From RHLJ01 sp965601955 (GTDB lineage: Bacteria > Bacteroidota > Rhodothermia > Balneolales > Balneolaceae), in contig OZ271855.1 of NCBI GenBank assembly GCA_965601955.1, forward strand, positions 2,666,001-2,730,000: a DNA stretch of 64,000 bases, written 5' to 3'. The translations under genes and the position numbers were made by a program. Positions 1-8,606 of the stretch are shown here, piece by piece. Each line of letters starts with the position of its first letter. The first letter of the stretch is position 1. The notes beneath the pieces were generated by a model that was not told the DNA's origin, did no database searches, and saw only the letters and a program-made list of their open reading frames with translations.

Positions 1-630
1 GATTTCAGTATTAATCCAATAGATACTACTATCATAGCAAATGGTTCATCTACAGTACCAATTACTATAACCATTGACCCTACTTTTAACGACCAGGATT
101 ATAGTACACGAATCGTGATGTTAAAAACATCAACTGGTATTTTCTCAAATGGAGAAAATTATGTAGAGGTAAAATTCAAAAATAACCCTGTTGAGAGTAT
201 AAATTTCATTAGCTCAACAACAGTCACTAAAGCCACCATTACAGGAACTTATTTTGATGTAGAGAAATCAATTAGCATCAATCAACTCCGAGCATTTCCT
301 GAATCAATTACTGTCATGGGAGAAGATGTAATCATGTTCGACTCAGTTGGAACAAAATTTAACCTAAGTGCAATTCTGTCTAGATCTATAGGTACACCAT
401 CAAAGGGGCATGTAGTTGAATTTCTTGTTCCTGAATCTGACGCGAATGATCAACCAGTTGAAGGAAAATTTAGTAATGTTACAGCTTCTAATAGTTCTGG
501 GATTGCAACCGCAGAGTTTACTGTTTTTTCGCAATTAGCAACCGGAGATTTAGAGTTTATCGTTCAAACGGTTGCCGAAGATGGCTCTACTATTCAAAAC
601 TCTTTTGTTGTCCGAGTAATTTCTAACTAG
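1..630 (+). CDS. Ig-like domain surface protein, 3' part only
   Basis: The reading frame is open from the first base of the window to the TAG at 628-630, so the start lies outside. The visible 209 residues are rich in Thr, Ser, Val and Asn and lack Cys, as in beta-sandwich (bacterial Ig-like, invasin/Big_1-type) repeats. The segment running from a GHVVEFLVPE stretch through NSSGIATAEFTVFS to the end looks like one complete Ig-like unit: a value-limiting clause, a Gly-Ala-Thr turn and a final strand. No C-terminal sorting domain or anchor is visible, because the chain stops right after the last strand (VVRVISN). It is probably secreted or cell-surface; function cannot be assigned. A Met at 115 is internal, not the start. 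Confidence 0.7.
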   Translation, partial: DFSINPIDTTIIANGSSTVPITITIDPTFNDQDYSTRIVMLKTSTGIFSNGENYVEVKFKNNPVESINFISSTTVTKATITGTYFDVEKSISINQLRAFPESITVMGEDVIMFDSVGTKFNLSAILSRSIGTPSKGHVVEFLVPESDANDQPVEGKFSNVTASNSSGIATAEFTVFSQLATGDLEFIVQTVAEDGSTIQNSFVVRVISN

Positions 631-654
631 ATCCACTGAAAATCTAATCTTGTT

Positions 655-743
655 TCACAGCCAAAACAGCCTCCACCATTACTGTTAATAAGTCGTTCAA
701 CATCTTTCATCGAACATATTTCTACAGGAGAATGCATATAGCG
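655..743 (-). pseudogene. Relic of an M42 aminopeptidase 3' end
   Basis: On the minus strand this stretch translates as RYMHSPVEICSMKDVERLI, almost identical to the C-terminal part of the intact M42 peptidase at 7423-8502 (RYMHSPVEVCSMKDVEKLI). Beyond that point the match continues at nucleotide level toward base 655, but one extra G near base 684 shifts the frame. Similarity stops abruptly at about 743, so the N-terminal 320 codons are missing. It is therefore a truncated, frameshifted duplicate and not a gene. It retains the His-containing metal-ligand motif. It lies between the Ig-like gene and the sigma factor gene, and suggests an old duplication or recombination that joined these regions. 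Confidence 0.75.
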
Positions 744-861
744 TCCAAAGCTCTCTGAAGTTTACGACTTCGGAGAAGAAGTATTACAAGTCTCTGACTT
801 GCATAGAGGCGATAACAAACAACTAAAGAGAACTAAAAAAAAGTTATCCCGGTTTACTCAG

Positions 862-891
862 CAACTAGTCATATCACTTTTTTGATGTGTA
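862..891 (+). promoter_or_regulatory. Candidate ECF-sigma promoter upstream of the sigma gene
   Basis: CAACTAGTCAT (862-872), 13 bases, then TGTGTA (886-891). The same two blocks with the same 13-base gap occur upstream of the fasciclin gene (5253-5282). An AAC core in the -35 and a GTA-type -10 fit what is known of ECF promoters. The sigma ATG at 902 lies only ten bases after the -10-like block, so the transcript would have almost no leader. This suggests autoregulation; it is inferred from two sites only. Confidence 0.5.
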
Positions 892-901
892 TTGCTGACG
901 T

Positions 902-1459
902 ATGAATCCTTCTGAACTCAAAATCTGGATTACCGAAATCAAAAAAGGTAATCGTCTTGCTTACTCTAATTTTTTTAGAGAATCATATGGCACCTATGTG
1001 GCCTATGCCCAAAGATATGTCTATTCAAAAGACGCTTCTTCAGATATAGTTCAGGATGCATTTATCAAATTGTGGGAAGTCAGAGAGCAGCTCGAAGCCC
1101 ACAAATCTCTTAAGGCATTCATGTATACCATTGTCAGAAACCTGGCTTTGAATTATATCAGAGATCATGAATCTCGATATACTGAATTAGACGAGGAGAA
1201 TCTTTCTAATCATCAAGAGGAGAAAAAGGATTCTGGAGAAGACTCTTCTTCGGAATCTCTTTTTCAGGTTCTTATCTCCAGGTTACCTGAACGGCAAAAA
1301 GAAGCATTTGAGCTTAGCCGTTTTGATGGATTACAGCATGATGAAATTGCTCAGATTATGAACGTATCACCCAGAACGGTAAATAATCACATAGTCGCGG
1401 CCTTGAAAACCCTAAGAGATGAATACGAAAAAGAAACATCAAAGGTGATGGCATTATGA
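902..1459 (+). CDS. ECF (FecI/RpoE-type) RNA polymerase sigma factor
   Basis: A 185-residue sigma-70 family protein with region 2 at about residues 25-90 (motif DIVQDAFIKLWE, with an FMYTIVRNLALNYIRD stretch) and region 4 at about 120-175 (LPERQKEAFELSRFDG, then a helix-turn-helix around IAQIMNVSPRTVNNHI). There is no region 1 or 3, which defines the ECF class. The stop overlaps the start of the FecR-like gene by 4 bp (ATGA), so the two are translationally coupled, and a TonB receptor follows. This sigma / anti-sigma / receptor order matches Bacteroidota trans-envelope signalling units. Its likely role is to direct polymerase to its own operon and to a small set of envelope genes. The inducing ligand is unknown. 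Confidence 0.93.
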   Translation: MNPSELKIWITEIKKGNRLAYSNFFRESYGTYVAYAQRYVYSKDASSDIVQDAFIKLWEVREQLEAHKSLKAFMYTIVRNLALNYIRDHESRYTELDEENLSNHQEEKKDSGEDSSSESLFQVLISRLPERQKEAFELSRFDGLQHDEIAQIMNVSPRTVNNHIVAALKTLRDEYEKETSKVMAL

Positions 1460-2367
1460 GTAGTGATGATAAACATAGAACACCTCCTAAGGTATTGGAC
1501 TTACAAAGTCTACCAGAAGATCTCCAGAAGATTTGGGATTTAGCCGAAGGAGCACTCCCCCATTCACAAGTTCCTGACGAACTTGAAACGGAAGACGCCC
1601 TTAAGAAAGTTTGGCATCAAATTGACGAGAAGAACTCTACTCAACCAAAAAAGAGGTTTTCTTTATATATGTTCTCAGCGGCTGCAGCTGTACTTATTGC
1701 AGCTCTTATAGGGGGATATCTATTCAACTCCGTTGAAATACACGCCCCAGTAGGTCAGTCACAGTTAGTTAGTCTTTCCGACGGATCAACCGTGGAGTTA
1801 AACAGTAATTCCACCCTCACTTACCGACCCAGGGTGTATGGCCTGTTTTCAAGAAAAGTCTCTTTAGATGGTGAGGCTTATTTCGATATTGCTTCATCTA
1901 CCACCCCATTTACTGTTAATACCCAACACGCATTCGTTGAAGTGCTAGGCACTGAGTTTACTATTTCGGATTGGAAGGCTTCACACTATAGCAACTCCGA
2001 AGTAATAGTTTATGAAGGGAAAGTCCAGGTTACGGCATTTTCTGAATCAGAGCATATTTTAGAATTAGGCGACGCTCTATCAATGAATAGCCAAACAAAG
2101 ACAATTAATAAGGAAGAGATTGATCCCACCCTTCCTACTTCATGGAAAAGTATCGGAAGCTCAGAATCTGATCTTGCTACTTTATTTGAGCGACTAGCCC
2201 TCCTGAATGATATCGAAATCCAATTTGATGAAGAGGACTTTGCTGATGAAAAAATCACTGCTTATTACTCATCTGATAAGTCGGTCGATGATATACTAAA
2301 TGATTTATCCATTGTGAAAGGCTTTGAGGTCACCAAAACCAATGAGGGCTTTAGCATAACTAAATAG
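1456..2367 (+). CDS. FecR-family anti-sigma factor
   Basis: This 303-residue inner-membrane protein has a short cytoplasmic N-terminus (about 1-70) that would hold the sigma factor, one membrane helix at about 72-91 (FSLYMFSAAAAVLIAALIGG), and a periplasmic FecR domain. The FecR region shows the hallmark LSDGSTVELNSNSTLTYRP and LDGEAYFDI motifs and a later VLGTEFTI strand. A DUF4974-like C-terminal domain (about 230-303: LFERLALLNDIEIQF, then DDILNDLSIVKGFE) resembles an STN fold and is expected to contact the receptor. It starts inside the sigma stop codon and ends 3 bp before the receptor ATG, so the three genes form one operon. Confidence 0.92.
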   Translation: MSSDDKHRTPPKVLDLQSLPEDLQKIWDLAEGALPHSQVPDELETEDALKKVWHQIDEKNSTQPKKRFSLYMFSAAAAVLIAALIGGYLFNSVEIHAPVGQSQLVSLSDGSTVELNSNSTLTYRPRVYGLFSRKVSLDGEAYFDIASSTTPFTVNTQHAFVEVLGTEFTISDWKASHYSNSEVIVYEGKVQVTAFSESEHILELGDALSMNSQTKTINKEEIDPTLPTSWKSIGSSESDLATLFERLALLNDIEIQFDEEDFADEKITAYYSSDKSVDDILNDLSIVKGFEVTKTNEGFSITK

Positions 2368-2370
2368 CCT

Positions 2371-5106
2371 ATGAAGAGAGCCGTCGCATTGGTACTTCTT
2401 TTGATACCTGTATGGGTATCAGCACAGGAAACCGAAACCAAAAGGTTTGTTGCCAGGGGAATATCTATTGAGTCTGCTATTATTAAGCTTGTCGAAACAG
2501 AAAAAATTGATCTTGTTTATGACCCTACCCTGCCTCTTAAGGACATTGTTTACGTTTCGCTGAATTATAAAACCCCTTCAGAGGCTCTCCGTGAAATTTT
2601 AAAAGGAAGCAAGCTCGACTTCATCATCCTTTCTTCTGGCACCTATGTGATCACGGAGAAAAGAGGAATTCAAAAAGACTATGGTCGTTTTTATGGTTAT
2701 GTATTTGACGCTGAAACAGGCTCTCCTATATCTAATGCTACTGTATTCCTTTCTGATGCTTCTAATAGTACCTATACCAATCAAAATGGATACTTCTCAG
2801 TTAATTCTCTCATCACCGGTTCTTATCCCGTTATTTTCAGTTCTATCGGATATGAATCGCAGCGAGCTACTGTTTCTGTAGATGCCGATTCAGAAGTGAA
2901 GGTAATCCGTCTTTCACCAAAAACTTTTTTAGGTGATCCAATTGTTGTGCAAGCTCAAACCCCTTCTCTATCCCTGAACAAATTAGCTGAAGGAGTAGAT
3001 TTTCAACGATCGTTTGAGAGACAACCATCAGCACAGGAATCCCCCATTAAAGCTACCAGTGTATATTCGGGAATTAGCTTTAATGAAAGCCAACAGACTC
3101 TAAGCATCCAGGGTGGGAATCCGGAGAACCAGCTGGTTAAACTAGATGGTGTCCCTATGTATGGAGTTGGTAATCTTGGAACACATATTGGTTCATTTAG
3201 TCCATACGCAATCGATAAAGTTTATGTAAAAAAAGCAGGCTATGGCGTTGATGATGGAGGGGTGCTATCCGGCATTGTCGATTTCCGTCAAACTGCTGGT
3301 TCAAGTTCAAACCGTCTCGGACTTATCCAGATTAATCCAAATAGTATCAATGGAGTATTCAGCCCTTCCATTCATAAAAAATGGAATACTTCCCTGGTAC
3401 TGAGAAATAACCAGGTTGGAGGTGAGTTGCCCTATGGGTACAGAACAAACGTTCAATCAAGGAATTTACTCGACCCTCTTACACAGAACTTTCTAATGGG
3501 TGGTGAGAGAGATATCGCTCATTATGATCAACAAGTACAAAATCAAAGTGTCAATTTCTTTGATAGTCATTTTACCGCCGAAACTTCTACATCTGATTTT
3601 CAAAGAACCATTCTATCAGGGTATTTTGGAAGCCAACGTTTTACCAATGAATTGCTTTCTGAACGTAATACTATCAATTCGAATCAGCCCTTTTTTGTTT
3701 ACAGCCAGGAAAATGGAGAGCGTTTTAATAGTATGCTCCAGCTTAGCAGGTACCAGGTACTTTCAGAAAGAGCGGATATCTCTTTCCAGGGATATTACTC
3801 GGGTAGTTCTTTCTCAAATATCTACTTCATGGAGGGTAATGATAGTTTGTACCAGGCAGGTCATAGTGCAGATGATGCCTTCCAGTTCTATTCCCAGCGA
3901 TACAACCCCAATGCTTCACTGGTAGATGAGCAATCCATACAAGAATTAGGAGCAAATGCTGCGCTTGTTTACCATGTTGACTCCAGGTTAAAACTTACCA
4001 ATGGATTAGAAACTCAATTTCTCTCTTATGATTTTGGCATCAATGATCTCTTCTATTTCCCTATCGAAAACTCAAATTCAGTCCTCTTAACGAGTTTCTA
4101 TTCTCAATCTGAATTTACCATCAGCCGAAATTTACGGGCCTCATTTGGTGCACGGTCTACCTTCAGTACATCTAACCAGCAACTCTATATACAGCCGCGT
4201 TTCTCACTTACATTTGATAGCGAAAAAACCCCTATTGGTTTTCATACTGTTTCACTTTCAGGAGGAGTATATCGCCAATTTATCCATCAGCTACATCTAA
4301 CCAATGTCGGGCCTAGTGCATTTACCACTCACAATGATTTTACCTTTCCGATCGATAACTCATTGACTATACCAGCATCGTACCAGGTTTCAGGACTATG
4401 GGAGGTATCCGTTTCAGAGTTAACTTCTTTTTCCTTTGAAACCTATTACAAGTGGACACCAACTCTTTATGAGGTTAGTTACCAGAGATTACTGGTTCCA
4501 CAAATTAACCGAGGCCAGTCTTTCACTTCTCAAGATGAGTTTTTAATGGAAGCAGAAGGTTATTCCTTTGGTGGAGCACTTACTTTTATTCAAACCTTTG
4601 AGAACCCGGATATCCAGTTAAAATGGTTGAATCAAAGCAATATATCTAAACGAAGAAACTCTGAACGGTTTAATGGTAGCCAGGTACATGCATTCTGGAG
4701 TGAGCCTTTTTCTTCCACCCTATCTTTAAGATATCAGACAACTGAAAGATTAAGCTTTAGTGCTTTTTCCAGGTGGACACCTACCCGGTACTGGGCATTT
4801 AACCATGCTTACTATGACTTCCTAACCACTCATGGAGAAACACAGCTCGGAAGTTTCAATCTAAATGACCCGGATGATCATACCCTCTCCCCTTTCTTTC
4901 AAATTGATCTATCCGCGAATTATTCGATGAATATTTCCCGGTCTCGTCTAAAGTTTCGCATGGATTTAGTGAATATCACTAACAGGAAAAATGAATTGAG
5001 CAGATTTCTTACTCCTCATTCTCAAACCGGAGGAAACATCTACGAGACTTCTAGTAAACGCCTGCCTGGCTTTATCCCTACTTTCTCAGTTCAATTCGAG
5101 ATTTAG
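2371..5106 (+). CDS. TonB-dependent outer-membrane receptor with STN signalling domain
   Basis: The 911-residue protein begins with a signal peptide (about 1-18, cleaved near VSA-QE). It continues with an STN/secretin-like domain (about 22-95), a carboxypeptidase-regulatory-like beta domain (about 108-185, with YVFDAETGSPISNATV), a plug (about 210-310, with SIQGGNPENQLVKLDGVPMYG) and a C-terminal beta-barrel rich in aromatic strands ending ...FSVQFEI. The STN domain is the usual contact for a FecR protein, which matches its position as third gene of the sigma/anti-sigma operon. No SusD-like partner follows, so it is not a typical SusCD glycan importer. The ligand cannot be told from sequence; siderophore, metal chelate or peptide are all possible. 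Confidence 0.88.
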   Translation: MKRAVALVLLLIPVWVSAQETETKRFVARGISIESAIIKLVETEKIDLVYDPTLPLKDIVYVSLNYKTPSEALREILKGSKLDFIILSSGTYVITEKRGIQKDYGRFYGYVFDAETGSPISNATVFLSDASNSTYTNQNGYFSVNSLITGSYPVIFSSIGYESQRATVSVDADSEVKVIRLSPKTFLGDPIVVQAQTPSLSLNKLAEGVDFQRSFERQPSAQESPIKATSVYSGISFNESQQTLSIQGGNPENQLVKLDGVPMYGVGNLGTHIGSFSPYAIDKVYVKKAGYGVDDGGVLSGIVDFRQTAGSSSNRLGLIQINPNSINGVFSPSIHKKWNTSLVLRNNQVGGELPYGYRTNVQSRNLLDPLTQNFLMGGERDIAHYDQQVQNQSVNFFDSHFTAETSTSDFQRTILSGYFGSQRFTNELLSERNTINSNQPFFVYSQENGERFNSMLQLSRYQVLSERADISFQGYYSGSSFSNIYFMEGNDSLYQAGHSADDAFQFYSQRYNPNASLVDEQSIQELGANAALVYHVDSRLKLTNGLETQFLSYDFGINDLFYFPIENSNSVLLTSFYSQSEFTISRNLRASFGARSTFSTSNQQLYIQPRFSLTFDSEKTPIGFHTVSLSGGVYRQFIHQLHLTNVGPSAFTTHNDFTFPIDNSLTIPASYQVSGLWEVSVSELTSFSFETYYKWTPTLYEVSYQRLLVPQINRGQSFTSQDEFLMEAEGYSFGGALTFIQTFENPDIQLKWLNQSNISKRRNSERFNGSQVHAFWSEPFSSTLSLRYQTTERLSFSAFSRWTPTRYWAFNHAYYDFLTTHGETQLGSFNLNDPDDHTLSPFFQIDLSANYSMNISRSRLKFRMDLVNITNRKNELSRFLTPHSQTGGNIYETSSKRLPGFIPTFSVQFEI

Positions 5107-5142
5107 TCATCCTGTATATCAAGTATTTCCCATGTCGTAATC

Positions 5143-5222
5143 ATTCCTGCGTAGGCAGGAATCTTAATAGTTATCAACGTTTATCCCTCTTAAATCTATT
5201 TAGACCCTTGCCTACGCAGGGG
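5143..5222. repeat. Pair of REP-like palindromes
   Basis: The first unit, ATTCCTGC-GTAG-GCAGGAAT (5143-5162), is a perfect 8-bp hairpin with a 4-base loop. The second (5205-5222), CCCTTGC-CTAC-GCAGGGG, is a near-perfect hairpin in the opposite orientation, so the two can also pair with each other across about 40 bp. They lie just after the TonB receptor stop and before the fasciclin promoter. They look like a REP-type or miniature element pair; they could also act as a weak transcription barrier, but there is no T-tract. Confidence 0.6.
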
Positions 5223-5252
5223 TGACTAACAGCTCAAAAAAATTTTCTAGAC

Positions 5253-5282
5253 CAACTAGTCATCATCAGTTTTCTGTGTGTA
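5253..5282 (+). promoter_or_regulatory. Candidate ECF-sigma promoter of the fasciclin gene
   Basis: CAACTAGTCAT (5253-5263), a 13-base gap, then TGTGTA (5277-5282). This has the same blocks and gap as the site at 862-891 in front of the ECF sigma gene. The predicted start point is about 30 bases before the ATG at 5321, leaving room for the purine-rich AAAAGAGAAC ribosome-binding region. If real, it makes the fasciclin lipoprotein a target of the adjacent sigma factor. Confidence 0.5.
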
Positions 5283-5320
5283 ATAGTAGCAACTATTCAT
5301 ACTAATAAAAGAGAACTACG

Positions 5321-7033
5321 ATGAGAAAATTAAATATATATTTCCTTCCATTACTTGTGTCAGTATTTGTGCTGTTTACTGCGTGCAGCGATAGCAGCAG
5401 TTCAGATCCGGAAACTGATGAGACTATTTTTGGCGTAGCCAGTGCCAGTAACGACTTCAACACCTTGTCTCAGGCAATCCAGGATGCCGGATTACAATCA
5501 GCCCTAGAAGGTGCTGGCCCTTTTACTGTATTTGCTCCAACCGATGCAGCATTTGATAAACTGCCAGATGGCCTTTTAGGCGATCTTACCAACGAGCAAT
5601 TAGCTGAAATTCTTCAGTACCATGTAATTTCAGGAAGTTCCATTGCTTCCTCGCAGCTTCAAGCTACGCAAGATGTAGAAACGCTTCAGGGTGAGAAGCT
5701 TTTAGTTGAATCAGCAAACGGAGTATTAGTAAATAACTTCTCTTCTGTTGTTAACGCTGATATTGAAGCATCTAACGGAATTATTCATGCTATTGATGAA
5801 GTACTATTACCAGAAGGCCTTAGAGATGCTAATATTGTTGACAGAGCTAAGGAACTGAATATCTTCACTTCTTTAGTATCCGCTGTAGAAGATGCAGGCC
5901 TTACTACTACCCTTCAGTTCAAAGGTGATTTCACTGTATTTGCTCCGACCGATAATGCATTCGATGCCCTTCCAAGTGGCTTATTGGGCAGTTTAACTAC
6001 TGAGCAACTAGCTGAAATTCTTCAGTACCATGTGCTAAGTGGTGAAGTATTTGCTGCCAACCTTGAAGCTGAACAAAGCCCTGCCTCTTTAACCCAGGAG
6101 AGTGTATTTGTAACTAAGTCAGGAGAAGAAGTATCCGTAAACCAGGCTTCTGTAGTTACCGCCGATGTTGATGTAACCAACGGAGTAATCCATGCTATCG
6201 ACCAGGTAATTCTTCCGGATGCATACGGAACCGTAGTTGACGCTGCCGCAAAGAGGTATTTCTTTACTACTTTGGTTGAGCAGGTAATTAATGCAGAATT
6301 AGCTGATGATCTTTCAAATACTTCGGCTTCATTTACCGTGTTTGCTCCAACTAACGAAGCTTTTGCTAAACTTCCTGATGGGTTATTGACTTCTCTTACT
6401 AAAGAGCAGTTGATTGAAATTCTAAGCTACCATGTAATTCCAGCTGAGATAAAAGCAGGTGATTTAGAGGCAGAGCAAGCTCCTGAAGCTTTAGCTGGTG
6501 GAGAAGTTTTTGTTACTAAATCAGAAACCGGAGCAGTAACAGTAAACGGAAATGCAGAAGTAATTCAAGCTGATGTAGATGTAAACAACGGCATTATCCA
6601 TGCAATCAATGAAGTTATTCTACCTGACAACTTTGTGAATGTAGTAGACATTGCGTCTAAAAGATTTGACTTAACTACATTAGTTGGTGCTGTTGCGGAT
6701 GCTCAGCTTGTAGATGCGCTTTCTGCCACTACAAATGAAGGCTTTACTGTATTTGCACCAGTAAATGCAGCTTTTGGTGAATTAGATGCTATTCCAACAG
6801 GAGATGCTTTAGTCGACGTGCTTCAGTACCACGTAATCCCAAGCAAAGTACTTTCCGGTGAATTACAGCCATCACAAACTGTAGAAACCCTAAATGGAGA
6901 TTCTGTAACCATTACCGTTGAAGATGGTGTTGTTAGTATTAATGGTAGCGCAGTAGTAACCACTGCTGACCTGGAAGGAACCAATGGTGTTGTACATATC
7001 ATTGATGAAGTTCTACTTCCGCCAACTAACTAG
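5321..7033 (+). CDS. Lipoprotein with four fasciclin (FAS1) domains
   Basis: The 570-residue product has a type II signal peptide (residues 1-21, lipobox FTAC, lipidated Cys22) and a short Ser/Asp-rich linker. Four FAS1 domains follow, starting at about residues 37, 170, 303 and 437. Each carries the FAS1 H1 motif (FTVFAPT-AAF or similar), a YHV motif and an H2-like NG-HIID/HAID motif before a VLLP end. FAS1 domains mediate adhesion or polysaccharide/protein binding. The high similarity of domains 1-3 suggests internal duplication; domain 4 is shorter and more divergent. It is a single-gene transcription unit, with a candidate ECF promoter upstream and an intrinsic terminator downstream. It is likely surface- or periplasm-exposed; the partner is unknown. 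Confidence 0.93.
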   Translation: MRKLNIYFLPLLVSVFVLFTACSDSSSSDPETDETIFGVASASNDFNTLSQAIQDAGLQSALEGAGPFTVFAPTDAAFDKLPDGLLGDLTNEQLAEILQYHVISGSSIASSQLQATQDVETLQGEKLLVESANGVLVNNFSSVVNADIEASNGIIHAIDEVLLPEGLRDANIVDRAKELNIFTSLVSAVEDAGLTTTLQFKGDFTVFAPTDNAFDALPSGLLGSLTTEQLAEILQYHVLSGEVFAANLEAEQSPASLTQESVFVTKSGEEVSVNQASVVTADVDVTNGVIHAIDQVILPDAYGTVVDAAAKRYFFTTLVEQVINAELADDLSNTSASFTVFAPTNEAFAKLPDGLLTSLTKEQLIEILSYHVIPAEIKAGDLEAEQAPEALAGGEVFVTKSETGAVTVNGNAEVIQADVDVNNGIIHAINEVILPDNFVNVVDIASKRFDLTTLVGAVADAQLVDALSATTNEGFTVFAPVNAAFGELDAIPTGDALVDVLQYHVIPSKVLSGELQPSQTVETLNGDSVTITVEDGVVSINGSAVVTTADLEGTNGVVHIIDEVLLPPTN

Positions 7034-7055
7034 TTTTATAACATAGACGACTGAC

Positions 7056-7091
7056 AAAAGGGAGTCCTCTTCGAAGGGGCTCCCTTTTTTT
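7056..7091 (+). terminator. Intrinsic terminator after the fasciclin gene
   Basis: The stem AAAGGGAGTCC pairs with GGGCTCCCTTT around a TCTTCGAA loop (one mismatch region), followed by a run of seven Ts. It lies 23 bp past the fasciclin stop. The 5' A-run could allow some function on the other strand. Confidence 0.85.
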
Positions 7092-7163
7092 ATTCGTATC
7101 AGTTACTCAAATGTAACTTTTTGACATTTTCTGAAGTACCTACTGTGAGTTAAAAAAGGAGGA

Positions 7164-7439
7164 ATGATGAGTACCGCATTTGAGACCGCGAAAATCATGA
7201 AGCAAAATAACAGTATGCTTCGGGGGAAAACCTTCTTTAAAGAGCTTGGCAAAACAGGGTATAAAAAATCAGATTCAAAACTTGATCTCCAAACCCTAAA
7301 GAGAAAGAGCCGAATTATTTATCAAAGAAAGTACAGGAGAACCTTACTTACCAGAACTCTGATTATTCCTTTTGTAATAATCAGCCTCTTCCTATTTATC
7401 TGGATGATTACCACAAAATTTTCTATTCAAATACTGTAA
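7164..7439 (+). CDS. Small basic single-pass membrane protein
   Basis: This 91-residue protein has a strongly basic N-terminal two thirds (many Lys and Arg) and one C-terminal membrane helix at about residues 66-86 (LIIPFVIISLFLFIWMI). A strong Shine-Dalgarno (AAAAAAGGAGG, 7152-7162) precedes it. The ATG at 7164 is only one base from the GGAGG, so the second ATG at 7167 (90 residues) may be the true start. Its 3' end overlaps the convergent M42 peptidase gene by 17 bp. I do not recognise a family. The topology suggests a cytoplasmic basic tail anchored in the inner membrane. Confidence 0.6.
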   Translation: MMSTAFETAKIMKQNNSMLRGKTFFKELGKTGYKKSDSKLDLQTLKRKSRIIYQRKYRRTLLTRTLIIPFVIISLFLFIWMITTKFSIQIL

Positions 7440-8502
7440 ACGTCTGATCCGGCTTCATTGCCAACACAGATTCTACCATCACTTTAATAAGCTTTTCTAC
7501 ATCTTTCATAGAACATACTTCTACTGGAGAATGCATATAGCGTAAAGGCAGAGAGATAAGGGCACTAGGTATGCCGGTTTGCTGGTAGAAAATGGAATCA
7601 GTGTCTGTTCCCGTTCGAACACTGGTGGCTTCGTGTTGTACCTCAATCTCATTCTTCTCACACACCTCCTCTAAAAACTCAACGAGTTTTGGGTGGTTAG
7701 CTCCTCCATGCTGGATGGTAGGCCCTTCTCCCAAAATCACTGTACCATGATCTTTTTGATCAATACCAGGTGTGTCTGTGGCATGGGTAACATCAGTAAC
7801 CAAAGCTACATCCGGCATAAAACGATAAGCCATCATTCGGGCACCAAAGCCTCCTACTTCTTCCTGGATGGAGTTCAGAGCGATCACATTCACTTTAAGA
7901 TCTTTTTTAGCTGCTGCTAGTTGTTTCATCGCTTCTGCTATGATGTACCCACCTATTCTATTGTCTAATGCCCTACCTGTCAGTATTTCCTCATTTAGAT
8001 ACTCTGAATCTGAGGCATAGGTAATCGGGTCTCCGATTTGAACTACCTTAAGCGCTTCTTCTTTACTACTAACACCGATATCAACATAAATATCTTTCCA
8101 GGCGGGCTCTTTGCCCCCTCCATTTTTGACTGTTTGAAGGTGTATTGCAGTATTTCCCGTCACCCCTACTACTCTTCCCTTTTTATTATGAATGAACACT
8201 TTCTTTGCCCTGGCAATAGTAGAATCGCTTCCTCCCAACTTATTCACATAAATAAACCCCTGATCAGTGATATGCTGAACTACCATACCAATTTCGTCAC
8301 AATGAGCTTCAAGCATCACAGTAGCCACATCACCGCTAATATTCAGTTTTGCAGCGCAAGAACCGTAGTCATCGGTAACTACTTCATCCGAAAATGACTC
8401 CACGTACTTTTTCCAAACGGTCACCCCGGCTTTCTCATATCCGGTTGGGCTTGGGGTTGTTAATAGCTCTTCTAAAAATTGTGCTGCACTTGTATCACTC
8501 AT
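7423..8502 (-). CDS. M42-family metallo-aminopeptidase
   Basis: This 359-residue cytosolic aminopeptidase of the glutamyl-aminopeptidase/FrvX/TET group removes N-terminal residues from peptides and usually forms a dodecamer. All expected two-metal ligands are visible: His67 and Asp69 (EAHCDEIG), Asp180 (GRALDNRIGG), the catalytic pair Glu214-Glu215 (QEEVGG), Asp237 (VTDVTHATDT) and His324 (RYMHSPVE). The length is normal. The ATG at 8502 is the first in frame. Its last 17 bp overlap the convergent small membrane protein gene. A truncated copy of its 3' end survives at 655-743. Confidence 0.93.
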   Translation of the reverse strand: MSDTSAAQFLEELLTTPSPTGYEKAGVTVWKKYVESFSDEVVTDDYGSCAAKLNISGDVATVMLEAHCDEIGMVVQHITDQGFIYVNKLGGSDSTIARAKKVFIHNKKGRVVGVTGNTAIHLQTVKNGGGKEPAWKDIYVDIGVSSKEEALKVVQIGDPITYASDSEYLNEEILTGRALDNRIGGYIIAEAMKQLAAAKKDLKVNVIALNSIQEEVGGFGARMMAYRFMPDVALVTDVTHATDTPGIDQKDHGTVILGEGPTIQHGGANHPKLVEFLEEVCEKNEIEVQHEATSVRTGTDTDSIFYQQTGIPSALISLPLRYMHSPVEVCSMKDVEKLIKVMVESVLAMKPDQTFTVFE

Positions 8503-8606
8503 AATGAAATTTTTTGCGCTGAATATAGGAAAAAGACCACCTATGAACGACCATTGATTCTTCTACTGGAACTTTATTCCCATTCTGTTAATCCCTAATT
8601 TGAAGA

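Noticed and set aside
3500..3925. Open frame of 141 codons inside the TonB receptor gene
   Set aside because: It lies in an alternative frame within the receptor barrel and has no initiation signal or family match.
2371..5106. SusC-type glycan importer
   Set aside because: No SusD partner follows, and the N-terminal STN domain with sigma and anti-sigma genes points to a signalling receptor.
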